Shown here piece after piece: positions 49,093 through 60,907 of a stretch of 64,000 bases of DNA. Source of the DNA: Roseovarius sp. THAF27 (GTDB lineage: Bacteria > Pseudomonadota > Alphaproteobacteria > Rhodobacterales > Rhodobacteraceae); NCBI RefSeq assembly GCF_009363655.1, contig NZ_CP045393.1:1922001-1986000 (forward strand). The letters are read 5' to 3'. Positions within the stretch are counted from its first letter, which is position 1; every line of letters begins with the position of its first letter. The notes under the pieces were generated by a model. It was not told where the DNA came from and did no database searches. It saw only the letters and a program-made list of their open reading frames with translations. The translations under genes were made by a program, and so were the position numbers.

Positions 49093-49106
49093 GTCTAAAC
49101 TCTCAT

Positions 49107-49138
49107 TGTGACACACCTTGTGACACACCCTGTGAACA
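49107..49138 (+). repeat. right arm-type integrase sites
   Basis: TGTGACACACC is repeated at 49107-49117 and 49119-49129 with a 12-base period, and a partial copy (TGTGAACA) follows at 49131-49138. The motif and orientation match the left-end repeats at 33771-33803. The sites lie between the integrase start and attR. Confidence 0.7.
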
Positions 49139-49195
49139 TTTTAAAGTTCTAAGGTGCTGATTATAATGATTTCAAAGACTTTTCCGATTTAGCTG

Positions 49196-49215
49196 AAGAT
49201 CATCGACGTCTTCAT
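49196..49215. repeat. attR core of the ctrA-integrated element
   Basis: Exact copy of the 20-bp attL core at 33707-33726. Right of it the reading continues as ctrA codons 195 onward, in frame with the left part. The two cores are 15,489 bases apart. Confidence 0.92.
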
Positions 49216-49357
49216 CTGCAAGCTGCGCAAGAAACTCGCCGAGGCGACGGGCGGTGACAACTACATCGAAACGGTCTGGGGCCGCGGCTATGTCCTGCGC
49301 GACCCCGATCCGAGTGAAGGCAAGGGCGACGGTCCCCGCCTCGCCGTGGGCGCCTGA
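49216..49357 (+). pseudogene. ctrA: ctrA, 3' part, separated by the integrated element
   Basis: These bases encode the last 46 residues of Ctr[11 protein letters not shown], the [18 protein letters not shown] wing of the OmpR DNA-binding domain, and a short Gly/Pro tail. Joined in frame after 33726 they give a 240-residue CtrA, the usual length. There is no start codon or promoter, so the piece is silent while the element is in place. Confidence 0.93.
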
Positions 49358-53919
<4,562 letters not shown>

Positions 53920-53933
53920 GGCCGCCGCGCCGT

Positions 53934-54278
53934 TCAGAAGAAATCGAAATGGTCGGTCATGCCGAACTCCGGTACCGGCTCGGGCTCGGGCAGCACGTCC
54001 CGATCATCGCTGCCGGATCCGCCTGTCTGATAGCTGCTGACCAACACGTCCGCGACATCGAAAGCCGTTTCGTCGCCACTGTGCGACGCTTTGAAGTCGA
54101 AAGCGTCAGTGGCAGGATCCTCGGGCGCGGTCTGCACGGCCGGCAAGAGCAGGAAGCTCTCGGGCGGGTCAAACACGTCCTTCGGATCGGCTTGACTGGA
54201 CTGGTCCGGCATCAGGCTAACAGACAGGTTCGGCTGATTCAGTACTCTGCTCCAAACATGGTTATTTGTGTCGGTCAT
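53934..54278 (-). CDS. acidic small protein of unknown function, possibly SOS-controlled
   Basis: A 114-residue, strongly acidic protein rich in Asp, Ser and Pro (D-D-R-D-V-L-P-E-P-E-P-V-P-E-F-G near the C-terminus, ending D-H-F-D-F-F). It has low-complexity character and probably little stable fold. GGAG at the right distance before ATG 54278 supports translation. It is divergent from the 40-residue gene across a region with an SOS-type repeat. No family recognised. Confidence 0.55.
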   Translation of the reverse strand: MTDTNNHVWSRVLNQPNLSVSLMPDQSSQADPKDVFDPPESFLLLPAVQTAPEDPATDAFDFKASHSGDETAFDVADVLVSSYQTGGSGSDDRDVLPEPEPVPEFGMTDHFDFF

Positions 54279-54401
54279 GGCGTTTCTCCTTTTTCGGTCA
54301 GTTGACTTCAGGGAGTCGGAAGCAGGGCGGTGCGGGTTCAAGTTTTTTTTGACCCAAGAAACCCAGCGATTCCGGACCGATATCAGCTAACTTCCATAAA
54401 A

Positions 54402-54426
54402 GTTCGCAAATGTTCTCATAAAGTTC
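54402..54426. promoter_or_regulatory. candidate SOS box between two small divergent genes
   Basis: GTTC-TCATAAA-GTTC at 54412-54426 is an exact GTTC-N7-GTTC LexA-type operator. A third GTTC lies 10 bases upstream at 54402. The repeat lies between the start of the acidic protein gene (54278, minus) and the 40-residue gene (54494, plus), in AT-rich promoter-like DNA. Same motif type as upstream of recA. Confidence 0.6.
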
Positions 54427-54493
54427 TTTACAAATGGTTTTCAAAATGAGAACAAAGGAGCAACAGAAGTTCACGGCACCAAGGAGCCACCCG

Positions 54494-54616
54494 ATGCTGA
54501 CCCAGATCTCGACCGCCGCCAAACGCTCTGCCGACACTCTGCTCGGTGATTTCATCGGCGGTGCGGCGCTGGTGGTCACGCTGGTGGGCGGGCTCTACCT
54601 GCCTGGCCTGATGTAA
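54494..54616 (+). CDS. 40-residue single-span membrane protein, candidate SOS-induced
   Basis: Sequence starts M-L-T-Q-I-S-T-A-A-K-R-S-A-D-T-L-L-G-D and continues into a hydrophobic span (I-G-G-A-A-L-V-V-T-L-V-G-G-L-Y-L). GGAG lies 8 bases before ATG 54494. Size and topology resemble small membrane peptides such as TisB-type toxins, but sequence identity to any is not claimed. The upstream region contains an SOS-type box, and a strong terminator follows at 54759. Confidence 0.6.
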   Translation: MLTQISTAAKRSADTLLGDFIGGAALVVTLVGGLYLPGLM

Positions 54617-54758
54617 CGGTTTCTGCCTGCGTATATCCCTCGCGCGTCGCGCCTGCGTCTCCTGTCCCCTTTGACGCGGCCCGATACTGTCCCATCGTCC
54701 GGGGTTGTTGCCTCTTCCCCTGACACGACGCGCCGAAGCGGATCACGCATTCCTGCCG

Positions 54759-54790
54759 CCGCCGCTGTTTCAGCGTGCGGCGGTTTTTTT
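54759..54790 (+). terminator. strong rho-independent terminator
   Basis: CCGCCGC (54759-54765) pairs with GCGGCGG (54777-54783), with an inner GCTG/CAGC stem, followed by eight T. It ends transcription from the 40-residue gene before the cation-efflux gene. Confidence 0.75.
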
Positions 54791-54803
54791 TGGTGCGCGG
54801 CCA

Positions 54804-54827
54804 GAGATTCTTCGTACGAAGAATCTC
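54804..54827. promoter_or_regulatory. 24-bp perfect palindrome before the cation-efflux gene
   Basis: The bases read identically on both strands around a central TTCGTACGAA. The palindrome ends 59 bases before the efflux-gene ATG. A related imperfect palindrome lies just after that gene (55756-55777). It could be an operator for a metal-sensing repressor or a member of a dispersed palindrome family. Confidence 0.55.
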
Positions 54828-54886
54828 GGCGCCCGGATTGCGGGCGCGTGCGCCTCGTGACAGGTTGCGCGCACAAGGAGACCGCA

Positions 54887-55753
54887 ATGCACGACCACGC
54901 CCACGGGCACAGCCACGTTCCGAAAAAGGAACGCACCATCGCCATCGCGGCAGCCCTGACGGGCGGCTTCATGCTGGCGGAACTGGTGGGCGGCCTCCTG
55001 TCGGGCTCGCTGGCGCTCCTGGCCGATGCGGGGCACATGCTGACCGATTTCGCCTCGCTGATGCTGGCCTGGTTCGCCTTTCGCATCGCCCGGCGGCCGG
55101 CGGACTGGAAGCGGACATACGGCTATGACCGGTTCTCGGTGCTGGCCGCCTTCGTCAACGGCCTGACGCTCTTTGCCATCGCGCTCTGGATCGTGATCGA
55201 GGCGGTGCGCCGGCTGGCCCAACCGGTCGAGGTGCTGGGCGGGCTGATGCTATGGGTGGCGCTGGCGGGGCTGGTGGTCAACATCCTGTCCTTCTGGGTG
55301 CTGACGCGCGAGGACAGCGACAACCTGAATATCCGCGCCGCGGCGCTGCACGTGGCGGGGGATCTGTTGGGCTCGGTCGCGGCCATCGTCGCCTCGCTGG
55401 TGATCCTCTGGACCGGCTGGATGCCCATCGACCCGATCCTGTCGGTGCTGGTGGCGGTGATCATCCTGCGCTCGGCGCTGAAAGTGGTGCGCGAAAGCGG
55501 GCATATCCTGCTGGAAGGTGCGCCAGGCGGGTTCGACCGGCGCGAGGTGGCCGAGGCGCTGACCCGGGACGTGCCGGGCGTGGCCGAGGTGCGCCACGTG
55601 CATGCCTGGCAGGTGACGCAGGAACGCCCCATGGCGACGCTGGACCTGTCGGTGGCCGAGGGGCACGATGCCGAGACGGTCAAGCAGGCGGTGCGTGAGG
55701 CCTTGCGCGAAAGCTACGGCGTCGATCACGCGACGATCGAAGTGGTGCGCTGA
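54887..55753 (+). CDS. cation diffusion facilitator (Zn/Co/Cd efflux) protein
   Basis: A 288-residue CDF family antiporter that exports divalent metals from the cytoplasm. The N-terminus is His-rich (M-H-D-H-A-H-G-H-S-H). Six spans follow. Metal-site motifs are A-D-A-G-H-M-L-T-D near residue 45 and H-V-A-G-D-L near residue 155, the H-x3-D pairs typical of zinc transporters. The cytoplasmic domain has V-R-H-V-H-A-W near residue 240. The start at 54887 gives the His-rich tail; a longer open frame exists upstream. Confidence 0.92.
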   Translation: MHDHAHGHSHVPKKERTIAIAAALTGGFMLAELVGGLLSGSLALLADAGHMLTDFASLMLAWFAFRIARRPADWKRTYGYDRFSVLAAFVNGLTLFAIALWIVIEAVRRLAQPVEVLGGLMLWVALAGLVVNILSFWVLTREDSDNLNIRAAALHVAGDLLGSVAAIVASLVILWTGWMPIDPILSVLVAVIILRSALKVVRESGHILLEGAPGGFDRREVAEALTRDVPGVAEVRHVHAWQVTQERPMATLDLSVAEGHDAETVKQAVREALRESYGVDHATIEVVR

Positions 55754-55755
55754 CG

Positions 55756-55777
55756 AGAGTCTTCGTTTGAGGACTCT
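55756..55777. terminator. hairpin between convergent genes
   Basis: AGAGTCTTC pairs with GAGGACTCT (one wobble) around a GTTT loop. It lies between the efflux gene stop (55753) and the NifU-like gene stop, so it may serve both strands. Sequence resembles the palindrome at 54804-54827 at 17 of 22 positions. Confidence 0.5.
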
Positions 55778-56234
55778 ATGCGCTGCCGCAGGCGGTGGCG
55801 CGGGCCTCTTCCATCGCCTCCGCCGTGGCCTCGAGCGTGAGCAGGATCGAGGCATGGCGGTTCTTGTAGTCCTGCGCCGGGCGCAGCACTTCCAGCCCGT
55901 CGAAGGGCGCAGGCGGCGTGGGCCCGTCGGATTTCAGCATCGCTTTCAGCGCATCGCGCGCCTCGACCACCTGGTCATAGGAGCAGCCGATGATCGCGCC
56001 GCCCACGACGCTCGCTGCCGCTTGCCCCAGCGCACAGGCCTTGACCTCGGCGGCATAGTCGGTGATGCGGTCGCCATCGGTCTTCAGGTCCACCGTTACG
56101 GTCGAGCCACAGAGAGGCGCCCGGCGCTTGACCGTCGCGTCCGGCGCGTCGAGCCGGCCGTGATGCGGGATGTCTGCGGCCAGTTCGAGGATCCGCGCGG
56201 AGTAGAGCTTGATCAGGTCGGTTTCGCCGCTCAT
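55776..56234 (-). CDS. NifU/IscU-like iron-sulfur scaffold-type protein
   Basis: A 152-residue protein of the NifU N-terminal domain family. It starts with I-K-L-Y-S-A-R-I-L-E-L-A-A and has conserved cysteines in A-P-L-C-G-S-T-V (near residue 42), V-K-A-C-A-L-G-Q-A-A-A-S (near residue 67) and the C-terminal A-T-A-C-G-S-A. These match the three-cysteine cluster-assembly pattern of U-type scaffolds. The P-H-H-G-R-L segment near residue 22 is also typical. A role in Fe-S assembly is by family; a target is not shown. Confidence 0.8.
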   Translation of the reverse strand: MSGETDLIKLYSARILELAADIPHHGRLDAPDATVKRRAPLCGSTVTVDLKTDGDRITDYAAEVKACALGQAAASVVGGAIIGCSYDQVVEARDALKAMLKSDGPTPPAPFDGLEVLRPAQDYKNRHASILLTLEATAEAMEEARATACGSA

Positions 56235-56301
56235 GGCTTTCCCTTTCGTCGTTGACCCCATAGATAAGGGCTGACACCGGCAAGGCAAAAGGTTTTCTGA
56301 C

Positions 56302-56664
56302 ATGGAATTCGATGTTTCCAGCTTGCGCTTCAACGACCAGGGCCTGATCCCGGCCATTGCGCAGGATGCAGCCAGCGGCGAGGTGCTGATGATGGCGTGG
56401 ATGAACGCCGAGGCCGTGGCCCGAACGCTGGAGACGGGCCGGGTGACCTATTGGAGCCGGTCACGGCAGGCGTTCTGGGTCAAGGGCGAAAGCTCGGGTC
56501 ACGTGCAGAAGCTGGTGGAGTTCCGGGTGGATTGCGACCGCGACTGCCTGCTGGTGTTGGTCGACCAGACCGGGCCGGCCTGCCACACCAACCGGCGCAG
56601 CTGTTTTTACACGGGTGTGCAGGACGGGCTCGAGGTCGAGCTTATGGCGCCCGTCGCGCCGTGA
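56302..56664 (+). CDS. hisI: phosphoribosyl-AMP cyclohydrolase HisI
   Basis: HisI opens the purine ring of PR-AMP in histidine synthesis. The 120-residue protein has M-M-A-W-M-N-A-E-A near residue 30, T-Y-W-S-R-S-R, K-G-E-S-S-G-H and the zinc/magnesium site region D-C-D-R-D-C with C-H-T-N-R-R-S-C-F-Y. It is the single-domain form without HisE, as usual in this group. Confidence 0.96.
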   Translation: MEFDVSSLRFNDQGLIPAIAQDAASGEVLMMAWMNAEAVARTLETGRVTYWSRSRQAFWVKGESSGHVQKLVEFRVDCDRDCLLVLVDQTGPACHTNRRSCFYTGVQDGLEVELMAPVAP

Positions 56665-56690
56665 GTATTTTTGGCGAGAAAAAGCGCGGG

Positions 56691-57530
56691 TTATAGCCCA
56701 ACCATCGCGCGGATATCGGCAGGCGTCTTGCCGGCCTGGCGGTAGGTGGCGATGCTGCGCGCGTCGTCGCGCTTGGCCAGACGCTTGCCGTTCTCGTCGC
56801 GGATCAGGCGGTGGTGGTGATAGCGCGGGATCGCGTGGCCCAGAAGGCTCAGCAGGATGACCTGGATCGGCACGAAGCCGAACAGGTCCTCGCCGCGCAC
56901 CACGTCGGTGATATTTTGGCCGATATCGTCCAGCGCGGAGGCGAGGAAATAGGCGACGATGTCCTCGCCCTTGCGGCTGAGGACCACGTCGCCGATCTCG
57001 GCCAGGGCCTGGTCAGGATCGATCCGATGCGTGCCGGTATGCAACGGGCCGGTTTCCTCGAAGTCGGGATAGACACCGCCGAAGTGATCGAGCGCCCGGT
57101 CGAGATGCAGGCGCAGCGCGTCGCCGGGCTGGCGACTGTCCATGCTGCGGCGCTTGCAGGTGCCGGGATAGACCTCGTGGGTGACGCCTTCCTGCGGCGC
57201 GGCGAGCGCGGCCTGGATCTGGCTGCGGGAACACGAGCAGGGATAGAGCAGGCCCATCGCGTCGAGCCGGTGCAGGGCGGGGTCATAGCCGGTCAGGTGC
57301 TCGGACTGCCGCAGCACGGGTCCGTCCCAGGTCAGGCCCAGCCATGTCAGGTCGTCGAGGATCTGCGCATCCCATTCCGGCTTGCTGCGTTGCAGGTCGG
57401 TGTCTTCCATCCGCAAGAGGAACGCGCCGTCACGCGCCCGGGCCATGTCATGCCCCAGGATCGCCGAGAAGGCATGACCCAGGTGCAGCGGGCCGGTGGG
57501 GGACGGGGCGAATCTGGTTCTGAAAGTCAC
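56691..57530 (-). CDS. gluQ: glutamyl-Q tRNA(Asp) synthetase
   Basis: GluQRS puts glutamate on queuosine in the tRNA-Asp anticodon. The 279-residue protein looks like the catalytic half of GluRS without the anticodon-binding domain. It starts T-R-F-A-P-S-P-T-G-P-L-H-L-G-H and ends with K-R-L-A-K-R-D-D in place of KMSKS. Zinc-type cysteines lie in C-S-C-S and in Y-P-G-T-C. The lack of the C-terminal domain separates it from GltX. It overlaps the upstream methyltransferase gene by 4 bases. Confidence 0.92.
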   Translation of the reverse strand: MTFRTRFAPSPTGPLHLGHAFSAILGHDMARARDGAFLLRMEDTDLQRSKPEWDAQILDDLTWLGLTWDGPVLRQSEHLTGYDPALHRLDAMGLLYPCSCSRSQIQAALAAPQEGVTHEVYPGTCKRRSMDSRQPGDALRLHLDRALDHFGGVYPDFEETGPLHTGTHRIDPDQALAEIGDVVLSRKGEDIVAYFLASALDDIGQNITDVVRGEDLFGFVPIQVILLSLLGHAIPRYHHHRLIRDENGKRLAKRDDARSIATYRQAGKTPADIRAMVGL

Positions 57531-58141
57531 GCTTTTTCAATGATATAAACGGTGGACTTGATGTTTTGTCCGGGCAGGTGCGGCCCGTGCTCGCGAAACA
57601 GCAGCCGCGCCGCGCCGCAATCGAGCCAGCCGTTCAGCGCGCCTTCGTATTGCGGGTCTGCCAGCGCGTGGTCATTCAGGCTGAAGCCCAGAAGGCCGTC
57701 CTTTGGCAGCGCGCGCATCACCAGGTCGAGCGTCGAGGCCGGGGCCGCGCCGGTGCCGATCACGCCGATGCAGGTGATGGCCTGGTAGGCCCCCGACGGG
57801 ATCGGGGCGGGATCTGAAAGGTCGATGGGTGTAAGGTTGCGGTAGACGGCCTTGCGCCGTGCGCCATCCAGCATCTCATGGCTGGGGTCCATGCCGTCGA
57901 GCGTGGTAAACCCGGCCAGTTTCAGCGCCAGCCCGGACAGGCCCGTGCCGCAGCCGTAATCCAGCAGCGGCGCCTCGTGCGACTTGGCGAAACGGAACAT
58001 CGCGTCGGCCACGCGGCCCGGCGTGGCATAGCCGTTCGCGGCGATCTCGGCGTCGTAACTGGCCGCCCACGCGTCATAGAGCGCACGGGTCTCGTCGGGA
58101 TCGGCCGTGGCATAGGCCTTGTCGAAAAAGCTGTCCTGCAT
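57527..58141 (-). CDS. class I SAM-dependent methyltransferase
   Basis: A 204-residue Rossmann-fold methyltransferase. Motif I is L-L-D-Y-G-C-G-T-G-L-S-G near residue 62, with D-G-M-D-P-S-H-E-M-L following. The post-motif region is C-I-G-V-I-G-T-G-A. The substrate is unknown; small-molecule methyltransferases related to ubiquinone/tellurite-type enzymes look similar. The start is 12 bases from the trmFO stop on the same strand and its stop overlaps gluQ by 4 bases, so these form one transcription unit. Confidence 0.8.
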   Translation of the reverse strand: MQDSFFDKAYATADPDETRALYDAWAASYDAEIAANGYATPGRVADAMFRFAKSHEAPLLDYGCGTGLSGLALKLAGFTTLDGMDPSHEMLDGARRKAVYRNLTPIDLSDPAPIPSGAYQAITCIGVIGTGAAPASTLDLVMRALPKDGLLGFSLNDHALADPQYEGALNGWLDCGAARLLFREHGPHLPGQNIKSTVYIIEKA

Positions 58142-58153
58142 GTGCGCAGAAGA

Positions 58154-59518
58154 TCACACGGTTTCGCCTGCGTCCACCTGTGTTTCACCCAGCCAGCCGG
58201 TCCAGGCGGCCTTGGCCCGGTCGGTATAGGCCTTGTAGCGGTCGCGCCGGCCCCGGCGCCCGCCCTTGAGCCCGTCGACGGGGCGGAAGAGGCCGAAATT
58301 GACGTTCATCGGCTGGAATGTCTTGGCCTCGGCCCCGCCGGTGATGTGGTGGATCAGCGCGCCCATGGCCGTGTCCTGCGGCGGCGCGGGCAGGGAGCGG
58401 CCCAGGATCTCTCCGGCGGCCAGCCGTCCGGCCAGAAGGCCCATGGCGGCGGATTCGACATAGCCTTCGACACCGGTGATCTGACCGGCGAAGCGGATAT
58501 GCGGCTTGGCGCGCAGGCGCATCTGGTTGTCCAGCAGCGTGGGGGAATTCAGGAACGTGTTGCGGTGGATGCCGCCAAGACGCGCGAAACTGGCATTCTC
58601 CAGCCCGGGAATCATTTTGAAAACATCCGTTTGCGCGCCGTACTTCATCTTGGTCTGGAAGCCGACGATGTTGTAGAGCGTGCCGAGCGCGTTGTCCCGG
58701 CGCAGCTGGACCACGGCCCAGGGCTTCACGTCCGGCTGATGCGGATTCGTGAGGCCCACCGGTTTCATCGGCCCGTGCCGCAGCGTCTCGCGGCCGCGTT
58801 CGGCCATCACCTCGATGGGCAGGCAGCCATCGAAATAGGTCGCCGTCTCGCCCTCGTGGAACTCGGTCTTGTCGGCGGCCAGCAGGGCGTCGATGAACGC
58901 CTCGTACTGGTCACGCGTCATCGGGCAGTTGAGGTAGGCGGTGCGCTCTTCCTCGGTCACGCCCTTGTCATAGCGCGACTGCATCCACGCCTGGCTCATG
59001 TCGATCGTGTCATGGTAGACAATCGGCGCGATGGCGTCGAAAAAGGCCAGCCGGTCGGTGCCCGTCTCGGCGGCGATGGCCGCGCCCAGCCCTTGCGAGG
59101 TCAGCGGGCCGGTGGCGAAGATCCAGCGTCCATCGTCGGGCAGGGCGGTGATCTCGCCTTCTTCGATGGTGACGTTGGGATGCGCGCGCAGCCGGGCGGT
59201 GACACCTTGGGAAAACGCCTCGCGGTCCACGGCCAGAGCGCCGCCGGCGGGCAGGCGGTGGGTCTCGGCCATTTCCATGATCAGCCCGCCCGCGGCGCGC
59301 ATTTCCCAGTGCAAGAGGCCCACGGCGTTCTGCTCGTCATCGTCCGAGCGGAAGGAGTTGGAGCAGACCATCTCGGCCAGGTCGCCGGTCTGGTGCGCGA
59401 AGGTGCCGACCTTGGGGCGCATCTCGTTGATGACCACGCGCACGCCCATGTTGGCGGCCTGCCACGCGGCCTCGGACCCGGCCATGCCGCCGCCGACGAT
59501 ATGAAGTGTCTCTGTCAT
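58154..59518 (-). CDS. trmFO: tRNA m5U54 methyltransferase TrmFO (folate/FAD-dependent)
   Basis: TrmFO makes m5U54 in the tRNA T-loop using 5,10-methylene-THF and FAD. The 454-residue protein begins [14 protein letters not shown], the FAD-binding fold. It has [10 protein letters not shown] near residue 50, and [11 protein letters not shown] near residue 200 carrying a catalytic-region cysteine. The C-terminal [18 protein letters not shown] is strongly family-specific. Confidence 0.96.
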   Translation of the reverse strand: MTETLHIVGGGMAGSEAAWQAANMGVRVVINEMRPKVGTFAHQTGDLAEMVCSNSFRSDDDEQNAVGLLHWEMRAAGGLIMEMAETHRLPAGGALAVDREAFSQGVTARLRAHPNVTIEEGEITALPDDGRWIFATGPLTSQGLGAAIAAETGTDRLAFFDAIAPIVYHDTIDMSQAWMQSRYDKGVTEEERTAYLNCPMTRDQYEAFIDALLAADKTEFHEGETATYFDGCLPIEVMAERGRETLRHGPMKPVGLTNPHQPDVKPWAVVQLRRDNALGTLYNIVGFQTKMKYGAQTDVFKMIPGLENASFARLGGIHRNTFLNSPTLLDNQMRLRAKPHIRFAGQITGVEGYVESAAMGLLAGRLAAGEILGRSLPAPPQDTAMGALIHHITGGAEAKTFQPMNVNFGLFRPVDGLKGGRRGRRDRYKAYTDRAKAAWTGWLGETQVDAGETV

Positions 59519-59557
59519 GGCCCCGCATTTAAGGGGTCGCGGGTCATTTGGAAAGGG

Positions 59558-60907
59558 TCAGCTGTCGCCCGGCAGCCCGGCCACCGGCAGGCCCGAAGGC
59601 ACGGCGTCCGGCACGCCAAGGCGGCCCGTGCGCGACACCGGGTCGGTCAGCGCCTCCAGGAAATCGACCAGCGCGGTGATCTCCATATCCGTCAGCGGTG
59701 TGCGGGGCAGGGTCGCGGCGGCATAGATGTTCAGCATCTCGTCCTCGTCCGACAGCGCCCCGTCCAGCCCGGCCTCATCCGCGCCCACATCCGGCAGATA
59801 GGCCGCGGACAGGCCGGGATACTGCGCCAGCCCCGCGCCGGGGTCGGCATGGTGCCGGATTATCGCCGCAAGGTCGCGATAGGCGCCGTTATGGCCATAG
59901 GGCGCGGTCAGCGCCACGTTGCGCAAGGACGGCGTGCGGAACTTGTAGGCATCGCCGGGATCGCCGGTGATCGCCCCGAGGCCGATATCGGAATTGCCGT
60001 TGGCCCCGTGCCCCTTGCCCGGCCCGATCTGGGGAAGGCCGATGGCATGAAAACCGTGGTCGGTCTGGAACGTGCCCGAATGACAGCCGCCACACCCCGC
60101 CTTGCCATAGAACAGCGCCATGCCGCGCAGCTGGTCGTTGCTCAGCGCCTCGTCCCGGCCCGACAGGAAGGCATCGAACGGGCTGTCCGTGGCGCGAAAT
60201 TCGTAGGCCACGAAATCGGCCAGCGCGGCGGTGATATGGGTGATGTGCAAAGGCTCGTCAGGGCCGATCAGCCACGCGAAGCGGCGGCGGTACTCGGGGA
60301 TGTCCCAGACCCGCTCTGCGATCTTCTGCCACGCACCGTCATAGCCTGCGATCCGGCCCTGCGCCACGGCGTCGGCAATGATATTCTCGCCGGGGTGGCC
60401 GGCCATCTCGTCCACCGCGACAAGGGGCAGCAATGCCTGCGCGGCCAACAGGCTGACCGGGCGCTCCAGCAGAAGCTCCTCGGGGAGGCTGATGCCGTAG
60501 CGCTCGGTCTTGCTGGCGCTGACACGGCCGTCATGGGTAAAGGCGGTGAACTCCGCGGCACCCAAGTTGAAAAGCGGTGGTGCATTGCGCGCCAGGCGCT
60601 TGGGCGGGTTATCGGCGGCGCGCGTTCGCGCCGGGCCAAGCCCGCGGCCACCTTCGCCAAGCGACAGCGACACGCCGTCGCCGCCGGCCATTTCGGGATG
60701 GTGGCATGTGGCGCAGGCGATGTTGCGATTGCCCGACAGGATCGGATCGAAAAACAGATCACGGCCCAGCAGAACCGACGTGGCCCCCGGTGTGGGAAAC
60801 GCCGCGCGGTTTGCCGGGTCGGGCAGGTCCGTGGCCTCCGATGGAATGGCCAGAGAGAGGCTGGCCAGGAGGGACCAGATGCCGAAGACCGCCACCCGAG
60901 ATGTCAT
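59558..60907 (-). CDS. di-haem cytochrome c peroxidase (MauG/CcpA-type)
   Basis: A 449-residue exported protein with a signal peptide (L-L-A-S-L-S-L-A-I-P-S-E-A-T). Two c-type haem sites are present: C-A-T-C-H-H-P-E near residue 65 and C-G-G-C-H-S-G near residue 275. The layout, including F-F-D-P-I-L-S-G-N and P-S-L-R-N-V-A-L-T-A-P-Y-G-H-N-G, matches the bacterial di-haem peroxidase/MauG superfamily, which reduces hydrogen peroxide or oxidises a partner protein in the periplasm. It is longer than classical CcpA, so a MauG-like role is possible. Confidence 0.88.
   Translation of the reverse strand: MTSRVAVFGIWSLLASLSLAIPSEATDLPDPANRAAFPTPGATSVLLGRDLFFDPILSGNRNIACATCHHPEMAGGDGVSLSLGEGGRGLGPARTRAADNPPKRLARNAPPLFNLGAAEFTAFTHDGRVSASKTERYGISLPEELLLERPVSLLAAQALLPLVAVDEMAGHPGENIIADAVAQGRIAGYDGAWQKIAERVWDIPEYRRRFAWLIGPDEPLHITHITAALADFVAYEFRATDSPFDAFLSGRDEALSNDQLRGMALFYGKAGCGGCHSGTFQTDHGFHAIGLPQIGPGKGHGANGNSDIGLGAITGDPGDAYKFRTPSLRNVALTAPYGHNGAYRDLAAIIRHHADPGAGLAQYPGLSAAYLPDVGADEAGLDGALSDEDEMLNIYAAATLPRTPLTDMEITALVDFLEALTDPVSRTGRLGVPDAVPSGLPVAGLPGDS

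Larger units (their letters stand above)
33727..49215. mobile_element. 15.5 kb integrative element (satellite-like) inserted in ctrA
   Basis: It is bounded by 20-bp direct repeats and carries a tyrosine integrase next to its right end, reading inward. Left cargo reads rightward (34058-38062); all other genes read leftward (38488-49092). Contents are integrase, AlpA-like HTH protein, small phage-type genes, a primase-helicase, a PIN/phosphoribosyltransferase operon, a serine recombinase, an MmeI-like restriction enzyme and an SNase-like protein. Codon use is more AT-rich than the flanks, most clearly at 33.8-34.5, 38.1-38.4 and 39.2-39.6 kb. No capsid, portal, tail, terminase or conjugation gene was recognised, so it is likely a phage satellite or a mobilisable element that needs a helper. 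Confidence 0.9.
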
